From IMG/VR virus record IMGVR_UViG_3300034012_000174, positions 1 through 60,510 of that record: a stretch of DNA of 60,510 nt, one strand, 5' to 3'. Under the pieces are notes generated by a model. The model had not been told where the DNA came from, did not search any database, and saw only the letters and a list, made by a program, of their open reading frames with translations. Each line of letters starts with the position of its first letter. Position 1 is the first letter of the stretch. This document shows positions 1 through 7,756 of the stretch, one piece after another. The translations under genes and the position numbers were made by a program. This DNA comes from a virus.

Positions 1-127
1 TCAGAGAGTGAAGCACAAACGACTAACGGGGGCGGCAAGCCCGTTACGCGCACAGAAAGTAAGCCTGCCACAGTGGTTGCTCCGGCATCCCGAAGCACGT
101 CTTCCAAGCGGATTGTGCTGAAACAAT
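1..127. repeat. Terminal direct repeat, left copy
   Basis: These 127 bases are identical to the last 127 bases of the window (60384-60510). Joining the ends keeps the scaffold-like gene open across the junction, so the molecule is circular or circularly permuted. A repeat of exactly 127 bases equals a k-mer length commonly used by assemblers, so I read it as an assembly overlap rather than a biological terminal repeat. Confidence 0.95.
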
Positions 128-207
128 CGCAAATAAACCTTGCGAAAAAATTGGGATTAACCCCCGAGCAGTATGCCCGGGAATATGCAAAAACTTTGGA
201 GAACTAA
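1..207 (+). CDS. Scaffold-like protein, C-terminal part
   Basis: The frame is open from base 1 to a TAA at 205-207 and is the in-frame continuation of the gene that starts at 59568. The C-terminal end is a Ser/Thr/Pro linker followed by a lysine-rich helix containing LAKKLGLTPEQYAREYAKTL. A basic helix at the C terminus is usual for phage scaffolding proteins, where it contacts the capsid protein. The next gene starts two bases after the stop. Confidence 0.8.
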   Translation, partial: SESEAQTTNGGGKPVTRTESKPATVVAPASRSTSSKRIVLKQSQINLAKKLGLTPEQYAREYAKTLEN

Positions 208-208
208 A

Positions 209-658
209 ATGGCTGAAAACAGACTTGCACGCGAATTAGACACCCGTAGTACGGCGGAGCGCCCAAAGCAGTGGATGCGCCCCGAAACCCTGCCGCAACC
301 AGATAAGCAGCCGGGTTATGCGTACCGATGGGTGAGGGTTTCTATGCTCGATAAGGCTGATGCCCGCAACATCTCGTCAAAACTACGAGAAGGTTGGGAG
401 CCTGTCCGAATTGAGGAGCAACCCAAATTTTCACTGCTAGTCGATCCCAATAGTCGTTTTAAAGACAATATTGAGGTCGCCGGGTTGTTGCTTTGCAAGA
501 TGCCTGCTGAATTTGTTGACCAGCGCAGTAACTACTACGCTAAGATCACCAAAGACAACATGGACGCTGTAGACAACAACTTTATGAGAGAGAATGACCC
601 GAGGATGCCTCTTTTCGCTGAAAAGAAGTCCAAAACGTCATTCGGTTCTGGCAAATAA
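209..658 (+). CDS. Conserved phage head-region protein, unknown function
   Basis: A 149-residue product. I use the ATG at 209 because GGAGAAC lies just upstream inside the end of the scaffold gene; the frame also opens at 173 but that would overlap the scaffold. The protein is rich in charged residues with no signal peptide or membrane segment. It lies between scaffold and the head proteins, so a head-assembly or minor virion role is likely by position only. Confidence 0.75.
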   Translation: MAENRLARELDTRSTAERPKQWMRPETLPQPDKQPGYAYRWVRVSMLDKADARNISSKLREGWEPVRIEEQPKFSLLVDPNSRFKDNIEVAGLLLCKMPAEFVDQRSNYYAKITKDNMDAVDNNFMRENDPRMPLFAEKKSKTSFGSGK

Positions 659-677
659 CTTTTTGTGAGGTAACAAA

Positions 678-1484
678 ATGGCTTATCCTACCGTCTCGAA
701 GCCCTACGGGCTTCTACCGATCAATTTGATCGGCGGTCAGGTGTTCGCTGGTGCTACTCGTCAGATTCCCATCGCTTCCAACTATGGCACGGCTATCTTT
801 TATGGTGACCCTGTTAAATTGGTTTCTTCGGGTACTCTGGAGCGTGACACCCCCGACGCCGCAATGACCCCTGTTGGTGTGTTCCTTGGCTGCTCTTATA
901 CCGATCCTACGTTCGGTAAAGTGTTCCGTCAGTACTATCCGCAAAACACAGTTGCAAACGACATCGTGGCTTTTGTCCAAGATGACCCGGATGCGCTGTT
1001 TAAGGCTGCGATTGTGTCTGGCACCACTGTAATTGCTGCTGTGGCCCGCACTTTCGTTGGCAATAACGTTGAAATGGTTGACAACACTGGCAGCACCACC
1101 ACTGGTGATTCTGCTGCTGGCGTCTCCGCTCCTGCGACTACTGCCACTCTGCCGCTCCGCATCGTTGATGTGGTTCCTGATACTGCGATTGTGACGACTG
1201 CTACTGCTACTACTACCAACAGTAGCACCGCAGTAACTCTGTCTGCTACTAACGCTGACATCCTGAAATATATGGAAATTTCTGGTACTGGCATTGCTGC
1301 TGGCACTACGGTTTCCGCCATTTCGGGCACTTCGTTGACCCTGTCTGCCAACGCTACCGCTTCTGGTACTGTGACGCTGACTTTTGTGGGTTATCCTGAA
1401 GTGATTTGCAAGTGGAACGCTCCTAGCGTCACTGGTCAAACTGTTGCGGGTGGACATCAGTATCTCAACCCGAACGGCGTATAA
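678..1484 (+). CDS. Putative head decoration/structural protein with Ig-like insert
   Basis: A 268-residue protein with a ribosome site (GTGAGGTAAC) before its ATG. Residues 1-150 and the last 30 form a compact domain; roughly residues 165-240 are Thr/Ser/Ala-rich and include SGTGIAAGTTVSAISGTSLT, a pattern seen in Ig-like repeats of phage surface proteins. It directly precedes the major capsid gene, the usual place for a decoration protein. The reverse strand also has long open frames here because of the repetitive Ala/Thr codons; they are shadows. Confidence 0.7.
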   Translation: MAYPTVSKPYGLLPINLIGGQVFAGATRQIPIASNYGTAIFYGDPVKLVSSGTLERDTPDAAMTPVGVFLGCSYTDPTFGKVFRQYYPQNTVANDIVAFVQDDPDALFKAAIVSGTTVIAAVARTFVGNNVEMVDNTGSTTTGDSAAGVSAPATTATLPLRIVDVVPDTAIVTTATATTTNSSTAVTLSATNADILKYMEISGTGIAAGTTVSAISGTSLTLSANATASGTVTLTFVGYPEVICKWNAPSVTGQTVAGGHQYLNPNGV

Positions 1485-1494
1485 GGAGTGACAA

Positions 1495-2403
1495 ATGGCT
1501 ATTTCACGCGCACAACTACTTAAAGAACTCCTCCCCGGCTTGAACGCCCTATTTGGCATGGAATATGCCACCTATGGCGAAGAGCACAAGGAGATTTACG
1601 AAACCGAGACCTCCGAACGTTCGTTTGAAGAGGAAACCAAACTGTCTGGCTTCTCCGCTGCTCCGGTGAAGAACGAAGGCAGTGCGATTGCCTACGATAA
1701 CGCGCAGGAAGTCTTCACGGCTCGCTACACCCACGAAACCATTGCTCTTGGCTTCAGCCTGACTGAAGAGGCGATTGAGGACAACCTCTACGACTCTCTG
1801 TCTAGCCGATACACCAAGGCTCTGGCTCGTGCGATGGCGTACACCAAGCAGACCAAGGCTGCTGCCAACCTGAACAACGGCTTCAACTCTGCCTATCCGG
1901 GCGGTGATGGTCAGCCTCTGTTCTCGACGGCTCACCCGCTGGTTTCTGGTGGCACCAACAGCAACACGCCTACCACCCCTGCCGACCTGAACGAGACTTC
2001 TCTTGAAGCCGCCGTTATTCAGATCGCTGCATGGACGGATGAACGTGGTCTGTTGATCGCTGCGAAGCCTCGCAAACTGATCGTTCCTCCTTCGCTGCAA
2101 TTCGTTGCTACCCGTATTCTGGAGACTGAACTCCGTACGTCTACGGCTGACAACGACATCAACGCGTTGAAGAACAACGGTTCGATCCCCGAAGGTTATA
2201 CCGTCAACCACTATTTGACGGATAACGACGCTTGGTTCCTGACCACCGATGTGCCTAACGGTATGAAGCATTTCATTCGTACCCCAATGGCTAATTCGAT
2301 GGACGGCGACTTCGATACTGGTAACGTCCGTTACAAGGCTCGTGAGCGTTATTCGTTCGGTTGGTCTGATCCGTTGGGCATGTTCGGTTCGCCGGGTGCC
2401 TAA
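1495..2403 (+). CDS. Major capsid protein (Mu gpT-like, HK97 fold expected)
   Basis: 302 residues, preceded by AAGGAGTGAC. It follows scaffold and decoration genes and is followed by a terminator, the classic context for the main capsid gene. The sequence has features of the Mu-type gpT capsid family: an N-terminal segment ending in GMEYATYGEEHKEIYET, a central QPLFSTAHPLVSGG, then the conserved region AAWTDERGLLIAAKPRKLIVPPS split across residues 175-200. It should form the icosahedral shell after packaging-linked expansion. The family call is from memory of these motifs. Confidence 0.85.
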   Translation: MAISRAQLLKELLPGLNALFGMEYATYGEEHKEIYETETSERSFEEETKLSGFSAAPVKNEGSAIAYDNAQEVFTARYTHETIALGFSLTEEAIEDNLYDSLSSRYTKALARAMAYTKQTKAAANLNNGFNSAYPGGDGQPLFSTAHPLVSGGTNSNTPTTPADLNETSLEAAVIQIAAWTDERGLLIAAKPRKLIVPPSLQFVATRILETELRTSTADNDINALKNNGSIPEGYTVNHYLTDNDAWFLTTDVPNGMKHFIRTPMANSMDGDFDTGNVRYKARERYSFGWSDPLGMFGSPGA

Positions 2404-2408
2404 GTAAG

Positions 2409-2441
2409 AAAGGGAGGGGGGTAAAACCTCTTCCCTTTTTT
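2409..2441 (+). terminator. Rho-independent terminator after the capsid gene
   Basis: The 7-bp stem AAAGGGA (2409-2415) / TCCCTTT (2432-2438) is followed by a T run to 2441, right after the capsid stop codon. It probably limits downstream transcription so that capsid protein is made in excess. The 110 bases after it, up to 2549, hold no gene; a TTGTAG...CTACAA inverted repeat lies just before the next ribosome site. Confidence 0.7.
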
Positions 2442-2549
2442 GTTGGATGCAGTACACTTTATACGTCTAGGGTTTTTTACCTGTATCGACTGACCTAGCA
2501 GACTTTGTAGAGACGATACGGGGATGTGCTACAACACAGGAGATTTCTC

Positions 2550-3164
2550 ATGGCACGTACCACCTTTTCTGGCCCAGTTGCGTCTGACAACGGGTTTATC
2601 GGTGCTTTTGCAGGCACCTTGGCGATTACCGAGTCCGGTAACACAATCACCACCACGAACACTGCGACTTCCGGCACATACCAGCCGCTAGTTGTTTCCA
2701 CGACCATGTCCGGCGCTGGCGCGGACGGTGGGCGCACAAAATTTGAAATGTCCACCAACGTAGCGTTGGGTTCGTTTTCTAACGCCCTGAAAGCCGAAGT
2801 AACCTATGGCGCGACTGGCAGCACGACTGGTCTGGGTTCGGCTTTTGTTGCTGAAATGACCCTTTCTGCTGGTACTTCTGCTGGTACTTATGCTCCCGTC
2901 GAGATCGAACTGAACTGTGCTTCCGGTGCTTCTACCGGTACTGCCACTTCTTTGATCTACGCTTCGGTCAACGGTACTGGTGCTGCGACTGTGGACACTA
3001 ACGGTTATCTGCTGAATCTGGCTGGTGTGACTGTTGCTGGGTCCAAGTTGGCTGCTACTGGCACGATTACCAACGTTAATGAGATCACCCACGGTCTGAG
3101 AGTAAAGATTGCTGGTAGCGATTACTACCTGCTGGCTGCTACTGCTGCTAACTTCAACGCCTAA
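2550..3164 (+). CDS. Putative virion surface protein, Ser/Thr/Gly-rich
   Basis: 204 residues. The ATG at 2550 has AGGAG 8 bases upstream; the ATG at 2526 lies before the ribosome site and was not used. The composition is dominated by Thr, Ser, Ala and Gly in short beta-prone stretches, without membrane segments, as in phage decoration or fibre proteins. It is the first gene after the capsid terminator. The stop overlaps the next start (TAATG). Confidence 0.65.
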   Translation: MARTTFSGPVASDNGFIGAFAGTLAITESGNTITTTNTATSGTYQPLVVSTTMSGAGADGGRTKFEMSTNVALGSFSNALKAEVTYGATGSTTGLGSAFVAEMTLSAGTSAGTYAPVEIELNCASGASTGTATSLIYASVNGTGAATVDTNGYLLNLAGVTVAGSKLAATGTITNVNEITHGLRVKIAGSDYYLLAATAANFNA

Positions 3165-3334
3165 TGGCTACGTTAGACAAAGACTACCTGTTGGGTTTAA
3201 GGAATCAGGCACTTGAGCAACGGCAAAAGTATCTGGACCTTATCCAACAGGCTAATGGAGCAATAGCAATGGTAGATGTTTTGTTGACCGAATTAGATCG
3301 ACAAGACCTACCCGACACAGGAAAGGAAAGTTAA
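3164..3334 (+). CDS. Small coiled-coil protein, unknown
   Basis: A 56-residue gene starting on the last base of the previous stop codon (TAATG) and ending in the same way on the next start. The product begins MATLDKDYLLGLRNQALEQR and is mainly one charged helix with Leu/Gln heptad character, ending in a short acidic tail. Tight overlaps on both sides support it as a real translated gene. Function unknown. Confidence 0.7.
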   Translation: MATLDKDYLLGLRNQALEQRQKYLDLIQQANGAIAMVDVLLTELDRQDLPDTGKES

Positions 3335-3642
3335 TGGCTACTATGCAATATGACGTACTAGCGTCACAGCCGCTGACATCAACCGGCAATTTTTTAGACC
3401 AAAACGGGTTCGCTATTGGGCGTGCTCGTGTTAAATCTATTTATGCGGTCAACGGTAACAGTGCGGGTTCTGTCGTTATCCGTAACGGTTCAACTGGCAA
3501 AGTCTTGATGACCGTTAATACGGCTGCAAGCAGCACTGCTGGCTACACCATCATCCCTATCCCCGGTGAAGGCATCCTTGCAGACAACGCTCTGCATGGC
3601 ACAGTGACCGACACCACTTCGATTACTCTGATTTATGGGTGA
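3334..3642 (+). CDS. Small structural-type protein
   Basis: 102 residues, ATG overlapping the previous stop and AAGGAAAG just upstream. It has short beta-strand-like segments (GSVVIRNGSTGKVLMTVNTA, later IPGEGILADNALHGTV), similar to small phage head or connector accessory proteins that form a compact beta sandwich. The assignment to the virion rests on its position between capsid and adaptor genes. Confidence 0.65.
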   Translation: MATMQYDVLASQPLTSTGNFLDQNGFAIGRARVKSIYAVNGNSAGSVVIRNGSTGKVLMTVNTAASSTAGYTIIPIPGEGILADNALHGTVTDTTSITLIYG

Positions 3643-3647
3643 TCGAC

Positions 3648-3944
3648 ATGGCTACCAAACTAGTCTCTAAGAAAGCGATGCCGTGCAATAAGCCACGGTC
3701 TACGCCTACGCATCCTAAAAAATCGCACATCGTCAAAGCGTGTGAAGGGGGCAAAGAGAAAGTCATTCGGTTTGGTCAGCAGGGCAAAAAAGTTGGAACT
3801 TTGTCTGGTACGGCAGGAGCGCCCAAATCGGGCGAGTCTGCTCGTATGAAGGCAAAGCGTAAATCATTTAAAGCACGTCACGCGAAAAACATTGCTAAAG
3901 GCAAGATGAGTGCGGCGTACTGGGCAGATAAGGTGAAGTGGTAA
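3648..3944 (+). CDS. Conserved small basic phage protein
   Basis: 98 residues, very rich in Lys and Arg. An ATG at 3648 is chosen; a GTG at 3639 overlapping the previous stop is possible. The C-terminal half (KSFKARHAKNIAKGKMSAAY then WADKVKW) is a motif I recognise from many environmental phage genomes, always next to structural genes. The charge suggests nucleic-acid contact or a packaged protein, but no function is established. Confidence 0.75.
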   Translation: MATKLVSKKAMPCNKPRSTPTHPKKSHIVKACEGGKEKVIRFGQQGKKVGTLSGTAGAPKSGESARMKAKRKSFKARHAKNIAKGKMSAAYWADKVKW

Positions 3945-4195
3945 TGGAGATGATGGTATGGAACATCATACTTACCTCGATTGTTGGCATCATGGCCTTC
4001 CTACTCAAAGGTAAGTTTGACGAATTAGATCGTCTCGGTATCTTGTTAAACAAGACCCGGGAAGAAGTTGCTCGTGACCACATCACTCGTGCTGAAGTGC
4101 ACCGTGACATGGAAAAAATTATGGAACGCTTTGATGCGGGAATCTCTCGACTTGAAGCGAAGATCGACGATCTGCGTAAAGAAAAGAGGACTTGA
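3944..4195 (+). CDS. Membrane-anchored coiled-coil protein
   Basis: 83 residues starting at the ATG that overlaps the previous stop. Residues 4-23 (MVWNIILTSIVGIMAFLL) are a single hydrophobic segment, and the rest is a long charged helix with heptads. That layout fits an N-terminal inner-membrane anchor with a cytoplasmic or periplasmic coiled coil, as in some holin or spanin accessory proteins, but it is far from the lysis cassette. Function unknown. Confidence 0.65.
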   Translation: MEMMVWNIILTSIVGIMAFLLKGKFDELDRLGILLNKTREEVARDHITRAEVHRDMEKIMERFDAGISRLEAKIDDLRKEKRT

Positions 4196-4197
4196 AC

Positions 4198-4527
4198 ATG
4201 GCTGATGAAAACCGCATGAAGTACCGTAAGCCTACGGAGAAAGAACAGGCCAAACTAGATAAAGCCCGCGAGATGATGCAACGTGGCATCGAGGGCGAAA
4301 AGGACTTTTTGTCCAAGATTTCTACCACAATGGCTAAATCGGCCCGCGACGAACAACGTGAAGCCAAACGCTTGCGTGAATCTGTACCCGAGGCTGCGCG
4401 TAACTACGAAGGGCTGGAAGGTATGAAGAAGGGCGGCAAGGTCAAAAAGATGGCTGCTGGAGGCTCCGCTTCCAAACGTGCTGATGGTTGTGCAGTGCGC
4501 GGCAAAACTCGTGGAAGGATGGTGTGA
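4198..4527 (+). CDS. Small basic protein with C-terminal SASKRADG motif (copy 1)
   Basis: 109 residues, ATG at 4198 with GAGGAC upstream. The N-terminal 70 residues are a charged helix; the last 35 switch to a Gly/Lys-rich tail, KKGGKVKKMAAGGSASKRAD followed by GCAVRGKTRGRMV. The same tail ends the next gene and is found in a third gene at 5505. Modular sharing of one tail by unrelated N-terminal parts suggests a sorting, packaging or binding tag. Confidence 0.75.
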   Translation: MADENRMKYRKPTEKEQAKLDKAREMMQRGIEGEKDFLSKISTTMAKSARDEQREAKRLRESVPEAARNYEGLEGMKKGGKVKKMAAGGSASKRADGCAVRGKTRGRMV

Positions 4528-4528
4528 A

Positions 4529-4834
4529 ATGAAAGGCAAAGACCTACTAGGTTCGATTTCTCCTGTTTATGGCATGGCTACTGGACGCGGTGCGTTTGGG
4601 AAACTGACCGACAGCATGGGTTACGGTATGGGCGTTATTCCCGGCATGTTGGCTGACAACCGCAAGCGGAAAAAAGATGGCACTCCTATGACCCCGGTTG
4701 AAGAGGCTACGGCTGCTGCAAAACCCGCAATGAAAAAGGGGGGCAAAGTTAAAAAAATGGCCTCCGGCGGTTCCGCTTCTAAACGTGCTGACGGCATAGC
4801 CCAACGAGGTAAGACCCGTGGAAAGATGTGCTGA
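4529..4834 (+). CDS. Small protein with C-terminal SASKRADG motif (copy 2)
   Basis: 101 residues; the ATG at 4529 lies one base after the previous stop. The N-terminal 60 residues are Gly/Met-rich (YGMATGRGAFGKLTDSMGYG) and unrelated to copy 1; residues about 68-101 repeat the tail KKGGKVKKMASGGSASKRAD plus GIAQRGKTRGKMC. Near-identity of the tails at DNA and protein level suggests recent duplication or recombination. Its stop overlaps the next ATG (TGATG). Confidence 0.75.
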   Translation: MKGKDLLGSISPVYGMATGRGAFGKLTDSMGYGMGVIPGMLADNRKRKKDGTPMTPVEEATAAAKPAMKKGGKVKKMASGGSASKRADGIAQRGKTRGKMC

Positions 4835-5499
4835 TGTACTTGACGAGCAACATTCCGTATTTCAAATGCTGGGTGAGGAAAGAGTTCACTAATGGACACC
4901 AGAATTATCACGGAGAGTATGTGCATGCGTTGGCAGTGGCTGTCACGACTATTCCTGATCGGTGCCTTAGTTTCCAAGTCATTTTTACGGGGTGCGAAGC
5001 AGACGATGGGAGTCAACCCAACGTTCATGGCGGTGCGATGTGGGCAAGGATGCCGATTACCGCTTTGGTTGGGGACATACCGCTTGAGCAATGGCCTGAA
5101 CGTATGCAAACCCATTTGGCGCAGCCTTGGGACTGTAGTTCGTACAACCACGGTATTGTTAAGTTTCAAAGAGCGCAGCCGTCCCCTTGGCTGTGCAAAA
5201 TTAACAATGAGTTTCACACGGGGCGGTATTTGTTTACAGTAGATTATGCTGAGAGTGAGGTTGCAGAAGACCCATCGCAGCATAAACAAAGTCATGTGTT
5301 GATGTTGACAGATGCAGGAAAATGGACAGGGAATATAGTGGCGTTACCTAACAATCGAGTGCGAGTTACCAGCCCAGCCTACTGGGTAACTGGAGAAGGA
5401 GCGCCCGATTTTAGACCCAGCCAATGGATTCATTGTGCGGAGCAAGACGATTCGTACATGGACCCGGAGGTAACCTTCAACAACTTGTACAAGGAGTAG
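4834..5499 (+). CDS. Conserved phage protein, unknown function
   Basis: 221 residues, coupled to the upstream gene by a TGATG overlap. The N terminus MYLTSNIPYFKCWVRKEF is a pattern I recognise from conserved but uncharacterised genes in environmental phages. The protein has mixed alpha/beta character, several Trp and Cys residues and no membrane segment. Position among head and small basic proteins suggests a minor virion or assembly role. Confidence 0.75.
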   Translation: MYLTSNIPYFKCWVRKEFTNGHQNYHGEYVHALAVAVTTIPDRCLSFQVIFTGCEADDGSQPNVHGGAMWARMPITALVGDIPLEQWPERMQTHLAQPWDCSSYNHGIVKFQRAQPSPWLCKINNEFHTGRYLFTVDYAESEVAEDPSQHKQSHVLMLTDAGKWTGNIVALPNNRVRVTSPAYWVTGEGAPDFRPSQWIHCAEQDDSYMDPEVTFNNLYKE

Positions 5500-5504
5500 T
5501 GAAA

Positions 5505-5834
5505 ATGATGAAAGCAAAAATGGCTGCTGGTGGCGGCATGATGAAAAAAGGCTATGCGGCTGGTGGCATGCCCATGACCATGAAAGATGGCAAGAAAGTC
5601 CCAACGTTTGCGGCGGATGGCAAAGGCGCAATGGCTAAAGGCGGTGCAGCCAAGGCCAAAGCCAAAATGATGGCTGGCGGTGGTATGGCAAAGTCCAAAA
5701 TGGCTTCAAGCATGGGTAAAGTTCCAACTGGCAAACCAGCAATGGGAAGCGCATCAAAGCGTGCCGACGGTATTGCTATGAAAGGCAAGACTCGTGGCAT
5801 GGAAGTGAAGATGGCTAAGGGCGGGAAGTCCTAA
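5505..5834 (+). CDS. Gly/Lys/Met-rich protein with SASKRADG motif (copy 3)
   Basis: 109 residues, with AAGGAG 8 bases before the ATG at 5505. Most of the chain is low-complexity repeats such as AAGGGMMKKGYAAGGMPM and KAKAKMMAGGGMAKSKM; near the C terminus it carries GSASKRADGIAMKGKTRG, the motif shared with the genes at 4198 and 4529, then a short Lys-rich end. Likely unstructured and strongly basic. Confidence 0.7.
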   Translation: MMKAKMAAGGGMMKKGYAAGGMPMTMKDGKKVPTFAADGKGAMAKGGAAKAKAKMMAGGGMAKSKMASSMGKVPTGKPAMGSASKRADGIAMKGKTRGMEVKMAKGGKS

Positions 5835-5835
5835 C

Positions 5836-6120
5836 ATGATGCCGAGCCGGGGCATGGGGGCAGTACGCCCCTCAAAGATGCCGAAAGCCAAGACCATCAA
5901 ACGGAAAGACAATCCGGATGAGGTCACCATGTACGCCGAAGGCGGCAAGGTTAAGTCTCGTGTCAACGAGGCAGGCAACTACACAAAACCCGGCATGCGC
6001 AAGCAGTTGTTCGAGCAGGTTAAGGCTGGAGGTAAGGGGGGTGCTCCGGGTCAGTGGAGTGCGAGAAAAGCACAGATGCTGGCTACGAAGTACAAGAAGG
6101 CTGGCGGGGGGTACAAGTGA
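5836..6120 (+). CDS. Conserved small basic phage protein (GQWSARKAQ type)
   Basis: 94 residues. The C-terminal two thirds contain EAGNYTKPGMRKQLFEQVKA and GQWSARKAQMLATKYKKAGG, which I recognise as a conserved domain of unknown function widespread in phages and some bacteria (possibly the DUF5872 type; name from memory). A preceding AEGGKV stretch links it in composition to its neighbours. Its stop overlaps the next GTG start. Confidence 0.75.
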   Translation: MMPSRGMGAVRPSKMPKAKTIKRKDNPDEVTMYAEGGKVKSRVNEAGNYTKPGMRKQLFEQVKAGGKGGAPGQWSARKAQMLATKYKKAGGGYK

Positions 6121-6383
6121 GTGGACTCTCCAAAAGCCAAAAAAGTCTCAAAGCGTGGACCAAACAAGAGTGGCGAACCAAAAGCGGTAAGCCCTCGACG
6201 CAAGGTTCAAACGCCACGGGCGAACGCTACCTCCCGAAAAAAGCAATCAAGTCCCTCAGTTCTGCCGAGTACGCCGCAACAACCCGAGCCAAACGAGCAG
6301 GTAAAGCCCAAGGCAAACAGTTTGTGGCTCAACCTAAAAGCGTGGCTAAAAAGGTTGCTCCACATAGGAAAGTAGGCAAATGA
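6117..6383 (+). CDS. Conserved small basic phage protein
   Basis: 88 residues from a GTG at 6117 that overlaps the upstream stop (GTGA). I chose this frame over the alternative GTG frame 6121-6375 because it encodes SQKSLKAWTKQEWRTKSGKP and ATGERYLPKKAIKSLSS, motifs I recognise from many phage and large-virus genomes. The tail is Lys/Arg-rich. Probably a virion-associated nucleic-acid-binding protein, but unproven. It overlaps the next ATG by four bases. Confidence 0.8.
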   Translation: MSGLSKSQKSLKAWTKQEWRTKSGKPSTQGSNATGERYLPKKAIKSLSSAEYAATTRAKRAGKAQGKQFVAQPKSVAKKVAPHRKVGK

Positions 6384-7123
6384 CAACGTCTGGTACCAAC
6401 TCTTTTAATCTCGACCTCAATAGCCTTGTTGAAGAGGCGTTTGAGCGGTGCGGGCTTGAGTTGCGTTCTGGCTATGACATGCGCACGGCACGCCGTTCGC
6501 TCAATTTGCTAACAATTGAGTGGGCTAACCGAGGCATCAATCTGTGGACTATTGAGCAGGGTCAGATTGCTATGACGCAGGGGACGATTACGTACTCCTT
6601 GCCCGTGGACACAATTGACCTTCTTGACCATGTCATTCGGACCCAGACTGGGGTAGGACAGACAGACATCAACATTAGTCGCATCAGCGTAGATACCTAC
6701 TCTACTATCCCTAATAAGAACGCTCAAGGGCGTCCTATTCAGGTGTGGATCAATCGCCAGTCTGGTGCAACGTACCCAATCAACGGCAACCAGCCAAACA
6801 CGACAAATCCGCTTACTGGGGTCAACCCGCCCAACATCAACGTCTGGCCTGCGCCAGACCAAGATAACTTCTACACCTTTGTGTACTGGAGACTGCGTCG
6901 GATTCAAGACGCGGGGACAGGTATAAGCACCCAAGACATCCCCTTCCGTATGCTGCCTTGCTTAGTGGCAGGGCTGGCGTATTACCTCGCAATGAAACTT
7001 CCCGATGCTCTGCCGCGCCTAGAGATGTTGAAAATGGCTTACGAAGAGCAATGGGCCTTGGCGTCGAGCGAAGACCGCGAAAAAGCGTCTTTGCGGATTG
7101 CGCCACGGACTATGTTCTATTGA
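6380..7123 (+). CDS. Putative head-tail adaptor / tail-tubular-like protein
   Basis: 247 residues. Features are an N-terminal helix (VEEAFERCGLELRSGYDM), RSLNLLTIEWANRGINLW, a beta-rich middle ending in NINVWPAPD, and a C-terminal helical region with AYYLAMKLPDALPRLEMLK. These match a family of podovirus adaptor or gatekeeper proteins that close the portal and attach the tail (T7 gp11-like role). The family name is inferred from motifs and position. Confidence 0.65.
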   Translation: MTTSGTNSFNLDLNSLVEEAFERCGLELRSGYDMRTARRSLNLLTIEWANRGINLWTIEQGQIAMTQGTITYSLPVDTIDLLDHVIRTQTGVGQTDINISRISVDTYSTIPNKNAQGRPIQVWINRQSGATYPINGNQPNTTNPLTGVNPPNINVWPAPDQDNFYTFVYWRLRRIQDAGTGISTQDIPFRMLPCLVAGLAYYLAMKLPDALPRLEMLKMAYEEQWALASSEDREKASLRIAPRTMFY

Positions 7124-7131
7124 GGTGAAGC

Positions 7132-7554
7132 ATGCCTACTAAGTTTGCTTCCGGTAAATGGGCAATTTGTGAATGTGATCGTTGCGGGTTTCAGTACCAA
7201 CTGAAAGAGTTGCGGGAAATCGTCATCAAAACGAAGAACACAAACATCTTGGTTTGCCCCACATGTTGGGAACCAGATCAACCGCAGTTGCAGTTGGGTA
7301 TGTATCCGGTGGACGACCCACAAGCGTTGCGCAATCCAAGACCTGATACGACGTATCTTCAGGCGGGTTATACCGGATTGCAAATTGATTCGGGCAGTGG
7401 ACCGTTAGGTAGTGGTGATGCCTCTGGGGGTAGTCGAATTATCCAGTGGGGGTGGGCACCAGTAGGTGGGAGTAGAGCCAATGACGCCGGGTTGACTCCC
7501 AATAATTTGGCGTTAGGCATTACACTGGGTACTGTGACAGTCGCAACAACTTAG
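7132..7554 (+). CDS. Zinc-ribbon protein of the head-tail region
   Basis: 140 residues. Residues 14-19 (CDRCGF, with a further Cys at 12) and a second pair CPTCW at about 43-47 give a CxxC...CxxC zinc ribbon. The rest is Gly/Ser/Pro-rich and ends in a hydrophobic, beta-like stretch. It lies between two adaptor-type genes, so it may be a small connector component. Function not known. Confidence 0.7.
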   Translation: MPTKFASGKWAICECDRCGFQYQLKELREIVIKTKNTNILVCPTCWEPDQPQLQLGMYPVDDPQALRNPRPDTTYLQAGYTGLQIDSGSGPLGSGDASGGSRIIQWGWAPVGGSRANDAGLTPNNLALGITLGTVTVATT

Positions 7555-7563
7555 GAGTGAATC

Positions 7564-7755
7564 ATGAAACACGAAGACGTAAAAATGGACAAGGCAACGA
7601 TCAAAAAAGCCGTCCATAAGCACGAAAAAGAGAAGCACCCCGGCAAGCCTCTGACCAAGTTGGCTAAGGGTGGTAAGACGAATATGCAGATGAAGACTCT
7701 GGGGCGTGGCTTGGCTAAAGTCGCTAACCAGATGAAGTCGTCTCGGGGGCGTTGA
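7564..7755 (+). CDS. Small very basic protein
   Basis: 63 residues with AGGAGTGAATC upstream of its ATG. About a third of the residues are Lys, Arg or His, with a Gly/Lys patch (LAKGGKTNMQMKTLGRGL) like other small proteins of this region. Probably unstructured and nucleic-acid or scaffold binding; no known family recognised. Confidence 0.65.
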   Translation: MKHEDVKMDKATIKKAVHKHEKEKHPGKPLTKLAKGGKTNMQMKTLGRGLAKVANQMKSSRGR

Positions 7756-7756
7756 T

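Noticed and set aside
1-127. Direct terminal repeats as a T7-type packaging signal
   Set aside because: The length equals a common assembler k-mer and the repeat lies within the scaffold gene, so an assembly overlap is the simpler reading.
714-2457. Long minus-strand open frames over the head and capsid genes
   Set aside because: They arise from biased codon use in the plus-strand genes, which have good ribosome sites, family motifs and operon context.
6121-6375. Alternative GTG-start reading frame of 84 residues
   Set aside because: The overlapping frame from 6117 carries the recognised conserved motifs (SQKSLKAWTKQEW, ATGERYLP).
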